Source of the DNA: an uncultured Erysipelotrichaceae bacterium
Lineage (GTDB): Bacteria; Bacillota_I; Bacilli_A; Erysipelotrichales; Erysipelotrichaceae
Assembly (NCBI GenBank): GCA_944325295.1
Contig: CALUZL010000146.1
Location: forward strand, 1 to 10,218
Direction: 5' to 3'
DNA: 10,218 bases
This document shows positions 1 to 6,541 of this stretch, one piece after another; the stretch's first letter is position 1, and each line of letters begins with the position of its first letter. A model generated the notes under the pieces. It saw only the letters and a program-made list of their open reading frames with translations, was not told where the DNA came from and did no database searches. The translations under genes and the position numbers were made by a program.

Positions 1-11
1 TCTTTGTAGTA

Positions 12-191
12 TTAGTCGATGAGCTCCGGGTATTTCGCTTTTAGGGCCAATGCCAGCTCTTCGGTATCATCGATCGAACCGTCATCGACGATGATGATCT
101 TGACCTTTTCGCTTTGAGCTATAAGTGACTGTAGACATCTTTCGATGTCGTCATGGCCGTTGTATACCGGAACGATGATGCTAAGCTTCAT
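12..191 (-). pseudogene. GT2 glycosyltransferase, N-terminal fragment ended by in-frame TAA
   Basis: This is the start of a family 2 glycosyltransferase, which moves an activated sugar onto a growing polysaccharide at the inner face of the membrane. The first 59 residues show the GT-A opening strand SIIVPVYNG (residues 4-12), the helix ERCLQSLIAQ and the nucleotide-binding strand IIIVDDGS. The start at 191 is fixed by a strong Shine-Dalgarno GGGGGAGG at 199-206, 7 bases upstream. The gene overlaps the end of the polymerase-like gene by 11 bases, so it belongs to the same operon. A TAA at 12-14 stops it long before the DXD motif and acceptor region. The frame after the stop reads Tyr-Tyr-Lys up to the window edge, which fits the usual continuation of this fold. 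It may therefore be a nonsense mutation, a sequencing error, or a genuinely dead gene. Family assignment is firm; pseudogene status is inference. Confidence 0.65.
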
Positions 192-1755
192 ATTTAAGCC
201 TCCCCCAAAGTGTGCCTGCACAAAGAGCGATAAAAAGCGAAGTCGATAATTGATCAAGGGTGTGACCACTGACATAAGAAGCGATAAGGCCCAAAGTAAA
301 GGCTGCCATCAAAAGTACGTTGAAAAACGTCCATTGGCGCTTTTTATAACCGAGGATGAGTTTAAATGCCAGATAGAACCAGATGATGAGCCAAGGTGCC
401 ATCACCAGCACAAAACCGACATAGCCAAAACTATAAAACTGCACGGCAAAATCTCTTTCTAAAGTCATCGAACCGTTCATAAAGGTCGTATAACCCATTC
501 CCAGAGCCTTTTGATAAGCGTTTAGTTCATCCCACTTGTATTCATAGAATATCGTTTGGATCTGCCGTCCGTTTACACGTTCCTCTAAATCATAGTCAAA
601 GATGAGATCGACCCAGAATTGCGGATCGTGCTTGTAAGGGTACCAGGAAGTGTAGTATACCGGCGGCGTGACCGCGATCATAAAGGCGTATTCTTCAAAG
701 GCGTAGGTGTAAAAATTAAACCACTCCTCACTGTACTTCTCAAGTCCTTCGGCTCCTTCTCGGATCAGGGCCTGGGCACTGTCCTTTTGATCGTCGTCCG
801 TCTTTTGAAAGGCGTAATTGTGGGCATCAAACTTCTGGTTTTGATAAGCTGGTGAATAGGGAAGGATGACGCCGGTCAGCGCGATCATGAAAATGGTAGC
901 TATCAAAAAGGAGCGCTTCAGTTTTTCATAGCGCAAAAGGCAAAGCACGATATAGACCGCTAAGACCATAAGCGGGATCAAGATCGCACCATAGGTCGCG
1001 ACCCTTGTCGACAGTATCAACATCGCCAGCGAATGGATGACGATAAGGCCAAACTCCAAGATCTTATACAGCCGTTTCTTTTCTTTGAGGAAGAAGTAGT
1101 ATAAAAAGGAATTGTTTGTAAACATCAAGATGCCGATCGTATTGGCTTGCTCAAAATAGAACTTTGAAGAGTAAAAACGCGGATGATGGCTCAGCTCGTC
1201 AAAGGGCAAAGAGAACCAGCTGAAGATATTGCCGATGAAGTGATCTTCATATGATGAAAAACCGAACATGAAGATGTTTGACACAAAGATACTGCCACCG
1301 ACTAAAACCGCCAAAGTCAAAGAAACCTTTTTAAAAAGCTCTTTGCGCACATCAAAAAGATGAAAGACCCAGATGTACACAAGCGGGATCATCAAGGTCA
1401 AAACATATACGACCTCGCCAAAAAAGGAGAAGACGAAATTGTTTGGAAGATAGAGGTTGTATTGAAGCTGATCGCTGTTTAGACAATGAAGGATAAACCA
1501 AACGCCAAACACTAGGGCATAAACCGAAAAGACGATCAGCGTCTTCTTTTTGTCCTTTTCAAAAAGGAAAAAAGCAGCGATCACCAAAAGCGGCAATACG
1601 ATATAATCGATGACCGTTGAAAGCCGGGGCAAACCGATGGTATCTAAAAGCCCATAGGCTAAATAGTCCAGTTCGATAAACGGATGCAGTGCAACGATGC
1701 AAAGGACGCCGACAATCACATTCTCTTTGGTAAAGATCTTCTTTAATAAACTCAT
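181..1755 (-). CDS. O-antigen polymerase/ligase-like membrane protein (Wzy type)
   Basis: A 524-residue polytopic membrane protein, probably the polymerase that joins exported polysaccharide repeat units outside the membrane. About eleven or twelve hydrophobic segments are visible: around residues 12-28, 48-66, 73-90, 112-131, 145-163, 203-220, 232-249, 253-275, 281-299, then 441-466, 476-495 and 503-518. Between 300 and 440 lies a long polar loop rich in Asp, Tyr and Trp. The STRVATYG stretch (249-256) and the late GMGYTTF then ERDF...YSFGYVGF arrangement resemble the O-antigen ligase/polymerase superfamily (known from family knowledge, not searched). The start at 1755 gives an ATGA overlap with the upstream GT2 stop and has AAAGGGATG upstream. 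A longer reading up to 1812 lies inside the GT2 gene and is less likely. These proteins diverge strongly, so ligase versus polymerase cannot be told from sequence alone; position beside a flippase and GT2 genes favours polymerase. Confidence 0.75.
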   Translation of the reverse strand: MSLLKKIFTKENVIVGVLCIVALHPFIELDYLAYGLLDTIGLPRLSTVIDYIVLPLLVIAAFFLFEKDKKKTLIVFSVYALVFGVWFILHCLNSDQLQYNLYLPNNFVFSFFGEVVYVLTLMIPLVYIWVFHLFDVRKELFKKVSLTLAVLVGGSIFVSNIFMFGFSSYEDHFIGNIFSWFSLPFDELSHHPRFYSSKFYFEQANTIGILMFTNNSFLYYFFLKEKKRLYKILEFGLIVIHSLAMLILSTRVATYGAILIPLMVLAVYIVLCLLRYEKLKRSFLIATIFMIALTGVILPYSPAYQNQKFDAHNYAFQKTDDDQKDSAQALIREGAEGLEKYSEEWFNFYTYAFEEYAFMIAVTPPVYYTSWYPYKHDPQFWVDLIFDYDLEERVNGRQIQTIFYEYKWDELNAYQKALGMGYTTFMNGSMTLERDFAVQFYSFGYVGFVLVMAPWLIIWFYLAFKLILGYKKRQWTFFNVLLMAAFTLGLIASYVSGHTLDQLSTSLFIALCAGTLWGRLKYEA

Positions 1756-2783
1756 TTGCCGATCATCCCTTTTATCCTGAGCTTTAAAGTCCTTCTTCTG
1801 ATAAGACGCCAATAGGCAGTCTCTGAACTTTCGGCGTCGAGAAGTTTACGCTTTTGGTCGCGGACCACTTCACTGTCAAGGCCGTAGTGATCGATACACT
1901 TATTTATCGCCGCACTGTAGGGAAGAAGTCTCTTTAAAAAGGCGTACACCATAGTATACTTTTCCTTCTTTACACTGTGATCGCCGCTTATCGTATCGAT
2001 GCGGTAGATCATCGTATAAAAAGTCTCAAACATCCGAAAGTAAAAGATGTCATCACCTTTTGTCTGATCTAAAAGGCTGTTAAACACCACCAACATGTCA
2101 TCGATCACTTTGGGTTTGACATCGGTATGCGTATTGCCCTGCCTTTCGATGAGATAGTAAGCCAGCGGCTCTTTGATGTAGGCGATACTGTCGGCCTTGT
2201 TTAAAGCGTAAAAATACAAAAGGTTATCCGTATAACTGACTTTTTTGGGAAACTTGAGATCCTTTAAAAGGGCTGTCGGATAGAGCTTAGCGTGGGGCGA
2301 GGGCTCAAAGAAGTAAAAATTGGCAAAATCGGGATCTTGGCGCCGATAGAGGTGATCGGAAACGATGTCCCCATAGGCGGCATTGAACGATTTGTCATAC
2401 TCGGTATCACCCTTTTCATCGATGTGGTATTTGGCACCGACAACGATCGTTGCCCCCAGCTCTTTTTGACATGCGACAAGCTTGCTCAGGGCATCTTTGG
2501 CGATGTAGTCATCGGGATCACAGATCAGGATATAATCGCTGTCCGTCTTGGCTATGGCCATTTCCAAAACACTGCCATAACCGCCGTTTTCTTTATAGAT
2601 ACCCTTTACGATAGTGGGATATTCCCTGACATACTTTTCAATGATCGCTCTTTCACCATATGGCGAACCATCATCGATCGCCAAGACCTCATAGTCGTCA
2701 TAGTCCTGATCGACTAAAGAATCCAGACATTTTTCAAGATATTTATAGACATTATAGATTGGTACGATGATCGACACTTTCAT
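1752..2783 (-). CDS. GT2 family glycosyltransferase
   Basis: A 343-residue cytoplasmic or membrane-associated glycosyltransferase of family 2, expected to add one sugar to a lipid-linked repeat unit. The GT-A fold is clear: KVSIIVPIYNVYKYLEKCL (2-20), the DDGS nucleotide-binding motif (37-40), KENGGYGSVLE (64-74) and the metal-binding DPDD at 89-92 in place of the more common DGDD. SYTDN (183-187) is a likely place for the catalytic base. There is no membrane helix; the C-terminal 100 residues are basic and helical in look. The start is decided by the Shine-Dalgarno GAGGAG at 2789-2794, five bases upstream of ATG. Only one base separates it from the stop of the upstream GT2 gene, and its own TGA overlaps the next start as ATGA. 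Sugar donor and linkage cannot be predicted. It is a paralogue of, but clearly different from, its neighbour. Confidence 0.88.
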   Translation of the reverse strand: MKVSIIVPIYNVYKYLEKCLDSLVDQDYDDYEVLAIDDGSPYGERAIIEKYVREYPTIVKGIYKENGGYGSVLEMAIAKTDSDYILICDPDDYIAKDALSKLVACQKELGATIVVGAKYHIDEKGDTEYDKSFNAAYGDIVSDHLYRRQDPDFANFYFFEPSPHAKLYPTALLKDLKFPKKVSYTDNLLYFYALNKADSIAYIKEPLAYYLIERQGNTHTDVKPKVIDDMLVVFNSLLDQTKGDDIFYFRMFETFYTMIYRIDTISGDHSVKKEKYTMVYAFLKRLLPYSAAINKCIDHYGLDSEVVRDQKRKLLDAESSETAYWRLIRRRTLKLRIKGMIGK

Positions 2784-2784
2784 A

Positions 2785-3744
2785 TTAACTCCTCACTTTA
2801 TACGCATAGTAAGCTTTTAAAAGACCCTTGTGCAGATAGATGCCATCACCCTTGTCGATAGCGATCTTGTATTTCTTGTTTCGACGCTTGAAGTATTGAC
2901 CTTTGAAGCGGAATACGGCATCGATGAAGTCATTCACGAACTTTTTGTCTTTGACGCTCATGACTTTGCGCAAAGCTGTCAAACAGTTTCTTTCGACGAC
3001 GTAATTGAGCTCGTCATAGTATTCTTTAAAGGCTTCATGGTCGATATAGTAAGCGATCAGGATCTCGCAAGCCTTGATGACATCATAGATCTTCTCGTTG
3101 ATGGTAGAAGTGATGTTTCCTTCGCGATCGATCAGGTAGTTATAGAGCGCTCGATCTTCAAAACCGACCTTTTTAGCCTGATACAAAAGGCGAAAAGTAG
3201 TAGCCAGATCCTCATTCAAAAGCCCTTTGGGATAGCGGATATCGGCAAAAAGACACCGCTTGTAGATCTTGTTCCAAGCACAATTTGGCATGTATGCCAA
3301 GATCTCCGGGTTCTTCTTTAGCTCATACACCCCATTTGGGATCAAAAGACGGATATCTTCGCTGCGTCCGCTTTTTAGGTAGTATTGCCGATAGCCAAAG
3401 ACTAACATGTCTAACTTGAAACTGTCCATATAGAAGACCGCCGCTTCACACATCTTGGGATCGACAAAATCATCTCCGTCCACAAACATAACGTATTCGC
3501 TGTCGCTGTTGTCAAGGCCGAAGTTGCGGGCATCGGAAAGACCGCCGTTTTCCTTTATGAGACTTATGAAACGATGATCTCTTTTGACAAACTCATCGAT
3601 GACATCTTGGCTTTGGTCAGTACTGCCATCATTTACACAGATGAATTCGACGTCATCATAAGTCTGCAAAGACAAGGACTCCAAACACTTGCGCAGATAT
3701 TTCTCAACGTTGTAGATCGCAATGATCACACTGAGTCTTTTCAT
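2785..3744 (-). CDS. GT2 family glycosyltransferase
   Basis: A 319-residue glycosyltransferase of family 2, of the type common in Gram-positive capsule and exopolysaccharide loci (similar in look to EpsH/EpsJ proteins). Visible motifs are LSVIIAIYNVEKYLRKCLES (4-23), the NDGS nucleotide-binding motif (38-41), ENGGLSDARNFGL (65-77), the metal-binding DGDD (89-92) with the strand EYVMFV before it, and a late NED (177-179) that probably holds the catalytic base. The conserved CAWNKIYKR (155-163) is also typical of this subgroup. The ATG overlaps the flippase TGA as ATGA, so translation is probably coupled; AAGGTG lies 8 bases upstream of the ATG. Length and motif set are complete, with no sign of decay. 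Donor sugar and acceptor are unknown. Confidence 0.9.
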   Translation of the reverse strand: MKRLSVIIAIYNVEKYLRKCLESLSLQTYDDVEFICVNDGSTDQSQDVIDEFVKRDHRFISLIKENGGLSDARNFGLDNSDSEYVMFVDGDDFVDPKMCEAAVFYMDSFKLDMLVFGYRQYYLKSGRSEDIRLLIPNGVYELKKNPEILAYMPNCAWNKIYKRCLFADIRYPKGLLNEDLATTFRLLYQAKKVGFEDRALYNYLIDREGNITSTINEKIYDVIKACEILIAYYIDHEAFKEYYDELNYVVERNCLTALRKVMSVKDKKFVNDFIDAVFRFKGQYFKRRNKKYKIAIDKGDGIYLHKGLLKAYYAYKVRS

Positions 3745-5171
3745 CTTTTAAACACCTTCTTTAAGACACTCATGGACAACTCCTCACGGCTTATTACCAA
3801 TATGATACCATAGATGATGACACCGACTGTAGCCTGGATCACATTGCACATAAGCGATGCCTCCATAAACATGCCGATCAAAACGACAAAGACCGTCATG
3901 ATCAAAGCGCTCATGACATAGATAAAATAAGAGCGATCCAGTTTTATGTGCAGCTCATCTTTGACGAAATGATATTGGACAAGCGTGACCGCACTTTCCG
4001 CAAAGACACTGCCGATCGCCGCCCCCACTCCCTGCATGAGCGGGATCAGGATGAGGTTGGCAAAAAAGTTGACCAGAGCGCCGATGACGACCGAAAGGGT
4101 GTATTCACGATTCTTGCCGGTCGGTACCAGGTATTGGGTACCAAAGACATTTGACAGCGATATACAAAGGATGATCGGGGCGCTGACCTGGATCAGAGTG
4201 ATGATCTCGGGCTGTTTTGGCAGATACCACGGAATGAACTTGGGCGCTACCGCTATCATTCCACACATCATCGGCACTGCTAAAAGGGCAGCCAGTTTGA
4301 TCGTCGTATTGACATATCTTTGTGCCTCTTTATTGCCGCCATGATGGTAGAAGACATTGGTGATCCGCGGCAGCATGACCGTACCGATCGAAGTTATAAA
4401 GTAGAGAAACATCTTCACAAAACCCTGTGAAGCTTTATAGGTTGAAACATAAGCCGTATCGTTTGTGAGATAGCCGATCATCGTCTGATCTAAAAGAGTG
4501 TAGACACTTATCGCCACCGTCGGTATAAACAGTACAAAAGTCCCCTTTATGTGTTTGCGGTAAGCTTCGATGATATCGACTTTGACAAAGCTGATATACT
4601 CCTTGAGTCTTACAAACATGATAAACTGGCCAAAGAGTTCGCTAAAAGAGTTGATGAGGACATATTTCCAAAGATCGGCATGTGTCTTGACCAAAATGAA
4701 GATGAAGATGACACCTATGATCTTGACGATGATGTTGCGGATAGAGGCTGACTTGAAATCTTCGACGCCATAGAAAAACCAAGTGATATCAAGGGCGCTG
4801 GCCAAGATCGTAAAGACGTAAAGATAGTAGATGATCCGATCAGCACTTACCGTCAGACTCACATAGATCACATAGAGGATACAGGCAAAAGCCATGTTGA
4901 TCCACTGCATGATCAGGATCTCAAAAAACGTCTTTGAAAGCTCCTTTCGATCCTCCCTCACTTTGGCGATCTCCCGATTGCCATAGAGATTGCAACCCAG
5001 AACCCCAAAAAGGATGAACCAGGAAGCGATATTGCCGGCAAAATCACTGATGCCCAAAGTCGAAGCACCAAGATGGCCCATCGTATAAGGGACGATCACG
5101 ATCGGTAAAGCGATCTTGACTAACTGATAGAGGATATTGTAAAAGTAGTTCATCAATAACTTGCGATCCAT
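3741..5171 (-). CDS. Polysaccharide flippase (Wzx/RfbX-like, MOP superfamily)
   Basis: A 476-residue membrane protein expected to flip lipid-linked sugar repeat units across the cytoplasmic membrane. It opens with MDRKLLMNYFYNILYQ, followed by a Pro-rich first helix (ALPIVIVPYTMGHLG), the usual start of the polysaccharide-biosynthesis flippases, and is filled with about 12 to 14 hydrophobic segments. GNREIAK after the second helix and the repeated YK/VP motifs fit the family. I chose the ATG at 5171 because the family usually starts with this short basic N-terminus. An in-frame TTG at 5189 would begin within the promoter, since its second and third codons are the TATAAT box itself. It is the first gene of the minus-strand operon and overlaps the next gene by 4 bases. 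The ATG has GAGG only 2 bases upstream, too near for a normal Shine-Dalgarno, so initiation may be leaderless or near-leaderless. Confidence 0.9.
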   Translation of the reverse strand: MDRKLLMNYFYNILYQLVKIALPIVIVPYTMGHLGASTLGISDFAGNIASWFILFGVLGCNLYGNREIAKVREDRKELSKTFFEILIMQWINMAFACILYVIYVSLTVSADRIIYYLYVFTILASALDITWFFYGVEDFKSASIRNIIVKIIGVIFIFILVKTHADLWKYVLINSFSELFGQFIMFVRLKEYISFVKVDIIEAYRKHIKGTFVLFIPTVAISVYTLLDQTMIGYLTNDTAYVSTYKASQGFVKMFLYFITSIGTVMLPRITNVFYHHGGNKEAQRYVNTTIKLAALLAVPMMCGMIAVAPKFIPWYLPKQPEIITLIQVSAPIILCISLSNVFGTQYLVPTGKNREYTLSVVIGALVNFFANLILIPLMQGVGAAIGSVFAESAVTLVQYHFVKDELHIKLDRSYFIYVMSALIMTVFVVLIGMFMEASLMCNVIQATVGVIIYGIILVISREELSMSVLKKVFKR

Positions 5172-5180
5172 ATCCTCATA

Positions 5181-5186
5181 ATTATA
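5181..5186 (-). promoter_or_regulatory. -10 box for the polysaccharide operon
   Basis: A perfect TATAAT on the minus strand, 9 bases before the flippase ATG. With a 17-base spacer the -35 position reads ATGGCA (5204-5209), matching consensus at 4 of 6 bases. The expected transcription start falls about 3 bases before the ATG, leaving almost no leader. Confidence 0.6.
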
Positions 5187-5189
5187 CAA

Positions 5190-5374
5190 TCTTATGTCTC
5201 TTTTGCCATCCCAAAAGAAGGCTCTAAGTATAGCCTCAATCTACCCATGAAAAATAGTCCCTGTCAAAAGCACTGACAAAATCACAGCCCGCGCCGGTCT
5301 TATGGACCTTTTTTCGATCGCTCTTTTTAAGATGTATTTATGGTTAGACTATAGCGATAATTTCAAGTGATGAA
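5190..5374. other. Divergent intergenic region with three small hairpins
   Basis: This stretch separates the minus-strand polysaccharide operon from the plus-strand PHP gene. Three inverted repeats are visible: AGGCT/AGCCT at 5219-5223 and 5232-5236; TGTCA/TGACA at 5262-5266 and 5274-5278; and GGTC/GACC at 5296-5299 and 5305-5308, the last followed by six T (5309-5314) on the plus strand. No riboswitch class, tRNA or known RNA was recognised, and no convincing coding frame was seen. Confidence 0.4.
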
Positions 5375-5380
5375 TATAAT
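5375..5380 (+). promoter_or_regulatory. -10 box for the PHP phosphatase gene, leaderless spacing
   Basis: A perfect TATAAT stands exactly 6 bases before the ATG at 5387, so the expected transcription start is the A of the start codon. The -35 position is poor (TAGCGA at a 17-base spacer), and a TG lies 2 bases before the hexamer, one off the extended -10 position. No Shine-Dalgarno sequence is present. Confidence 0.65.
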
Positions 5381-5386
5381 TTAAGT

Positions 5387-6223
5387 ATGTTATGTGATTG
5401 TCATGTCCACTCCGCCTACAGCGACGACTCCTTTTATCCGATGAAAGATGTCATCACCGATGCGATCGCGCTTGGTTTAGATGAGATCTGTTTTACCGAT
5501 CATGTCGACTACGGCATCAAAAAAGATTGGGACGATAGGGAAACCTTCACTTATCGCGATGGTAAACCTTTAGCCAATGTCGACTACGATCGCTATTTTA
5601 AAGAGATCAAAACTTACCAAGACTTCTACAAAGATAAAATAAATATCAAAGCCGGACTGGAATTTGGGATCCAAGTCCATACCATCAGCGCTTATGAAAA
5701 ACTATTTAAGAAGTGGCCGCTTGATTTTGTCATCCTGTCAGTCCACCAAGTCGAAGATAAAGAATTCTGGGAGGGAGACTATCAAAGAGGTAAGACCCAA
5801 AAAGAATACATCGAAGGTTATTACAACGAGATCTTGAATTGTGCTATGACTTATAAAGATTACAGCGTCCTTGGCCATCTCGATCACATCGTCAGATACG
5901 ATCAAAACGGTATTTATCCCTTTGAAAAGATCGAAGAGCTCATCGCCTCGATCTTAAAGGTGGCGATAAGAGACGATAAAGGCTTGGAATTTAACACTTC
6001 TTATGTCCGCTATGGTTTAAAGGACACCACCCCGAGTATCGCTATCCTCAAACTGTATCGCGATCTTGGCGGTAAGATCATCACGATCGGCTCCGATTCA
6101 CACAAAAAGGAACACTTGGGCTTTAAGATCCGCGAAAGTAAAGAGTTGCTTTGGCATCTGGGCTTTAAGGAGTATTGCACCTATAAAGATATGCGGCCGC
6201 TCTTTCATCCTTTAGACGATTAG
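5387..6223 (+). CDS. PHP-domain phosphatase, histidinol-phosphatase (HisJ/HisK) type
   Basis: A 278-residue metal-dependent phosphatase of the PHP family; family members remove phosphate from L-histidinol phosphate in histidine synthesis, but relatives act on other phosphoesters. The metal-binding residues are all visible: HVH (6-8) in MLCDCHVHSAYSDDS, FTDH (36-39), GLEFG with E92, SVHQVE with H120, GHLDH (163-167) and GSDSH (235-239). Length matches the family, and no membrane or signal segment is present, so it acts in the cytoplasm. The ATG at 5387 is the only start that keeps the N-terminal HVH motif; it has no Shine-Dalgarno and sits 6 bases after TATAAT. No his genes are near, so the histidinol substrate is uncertain; the gene stands as first of a two-gene unit with a DUF1294 protein. 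Confidence 0.85.
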   Translation: MLCDCHVHSAYSDDSFYPMKDVITDAIALGLDEICFTDHVDYGIKKDWDDRETFTYRDGKPLANVDYDRYFKEIKTYQDFYKDKINIKAGLEFGIQVHTISAYEKLFKKWPLDFVILSVHQVEDKEFWEGDYQRGKTQKEYIEGYYNEILNCAMTYKDYSVLGHLDHIVRYDQNGIYPFEKIEELIASILKVAIRDDKGLEFNTSYVRYGLKDTTPSIAILKLYRDLGGKIITIGSDSHKKEHLGFKIRESKELLWHLGFKEYCTYKDMRPLFHPLDD

Positions 6224-6227
6224 TTTT

Positions 6228-6479
6228 ATGGTAGTTGCCTTACTGCTTTTAAACCTTTTGGGTTTTGTCCTTATGGCGATCGATAAGCTAAAAGCTATAA
6301 GGAATAAAAGGCGTATCCGGGAAGCTTCCCTTTTTCTGTGTGCGCTTTTAGGCGGGGCGCTGGGTGAGATCTTTGCCATGTATCTCTTTCATCACAAAAA
6401 CCAAAAGCCCCTGTTTTATATCGGTCTGCCCACCATCTTTATCAGCGAGCTTTTTTTGATCGCTCTTTTTAAACTGTAG
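6228..6479 (+). CDS. DUF1294 small membrane protein
   Basis: An 83-residue integral membrane protein of the DUF1294 family, whose function is not known. Three hydrophobic segments are seen (about 2-18, 33-54 and 63-81). The family pattern is clear: LNLLGFVLMAIDKLKAI (9-24), RRIRE (28-32), then LCALLGGALGEIFAMYLFHHK (38-57, with conserved GG, G and HHK) and the KPLFYIGLP segment (60-68). Length is normal for the family. The ATG is 4 bases after the TAG of the PHP gene and has no Shine-Dalgarno sequence, so it probably depends on ribosomes that have just finished the upstream gene. Its last 22 coding bases nearly match a stretch in the upstream intergenic region. No partner is suggested by the neighbourhood beyond the PHP gene. 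Confidence 0.85.
   Translation: MVVALLLLNLLGFVLMAIDKLKAIRNKRRIREASLFLCALLGGALGEIFAMYLFHHKNQKPLFYIGLPTIFISELFLIALFKL
6451..6472 (+). repeat. 22-base near-repeat, copy 2 (copy 1 at 5309-5330)
   Basis: The end of the DUF1294 gene reads seven T followed by GATCGCTCTTTTTAA. At 5309-5330 the same 22 bases occur with a single change (the seventh T is C), in the same orientation. The words are T-rich and GATCGC is common here, so it may be chance. Confidence 0.35.
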
Positions 6480-6501
6480 TCTTTTCCCTTTAGTAAAGGA
6501 T

Positions 6502-6531
6502 CAATATAAAAAGGACCCGTTTTTTGGGTCC
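6502..6531 (-). terminator. Rho-independent terminator of arcA-argS
   Basis: A perfect 6-base-pair stem GGACCC/GGGTCC (6513-6518 and 6526-6531) with a 7-base loop. Read on the minus strand, it begins 10 bases after the argS stop and is followed by TTTTTATATTG, a good T-tract. On the plus strand the tail is GTCGTTATT, so it may also work, less well, for the PHP-DUF1294 transcript coming the other way. Confidence 0.8.
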
Positions 6532-6541
6532 GTCGTTATTC

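Noticed and set aside
12..14. Stop-codon reassignment as the reason for the TAA in the GT2 gene
   Set aside because: TAA ends other intact genes here (the GT2 at 2785, argS, the flavodiiron gene) at their normal family lengths.
1756..1812. 19-residue N-terminal extension of the polymerase-like protein
   Set aside because: It is very polar, lies inside the GT2 coding region, and the ATG at 1755 forms a clean ATGA overlap as elsewhere in this operon.
2292..3321. Long open frames of about 140 and 160 codons on the plus strand inside the two GT2 genes
   Set aside because: They lie antisense to well-supported glycosyltransferases, show no recognisable motifs, and arise because frequent words such as GAT, ATC and CGATCG read openly on both strands.
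5172..5189. TTG start for the flippase at 5189
   Set aside because: Codons two and three are the TATAAT box itself; the ATG at 5171 gives the normal family N-terminus.
6487..6499. CCTTT/AAAGG hairpin after the DUF1294 gene
   Set aside because: Five pairs with a 3-base loop and no T-tract following on the plus strand; not a convincing terminator by itself.
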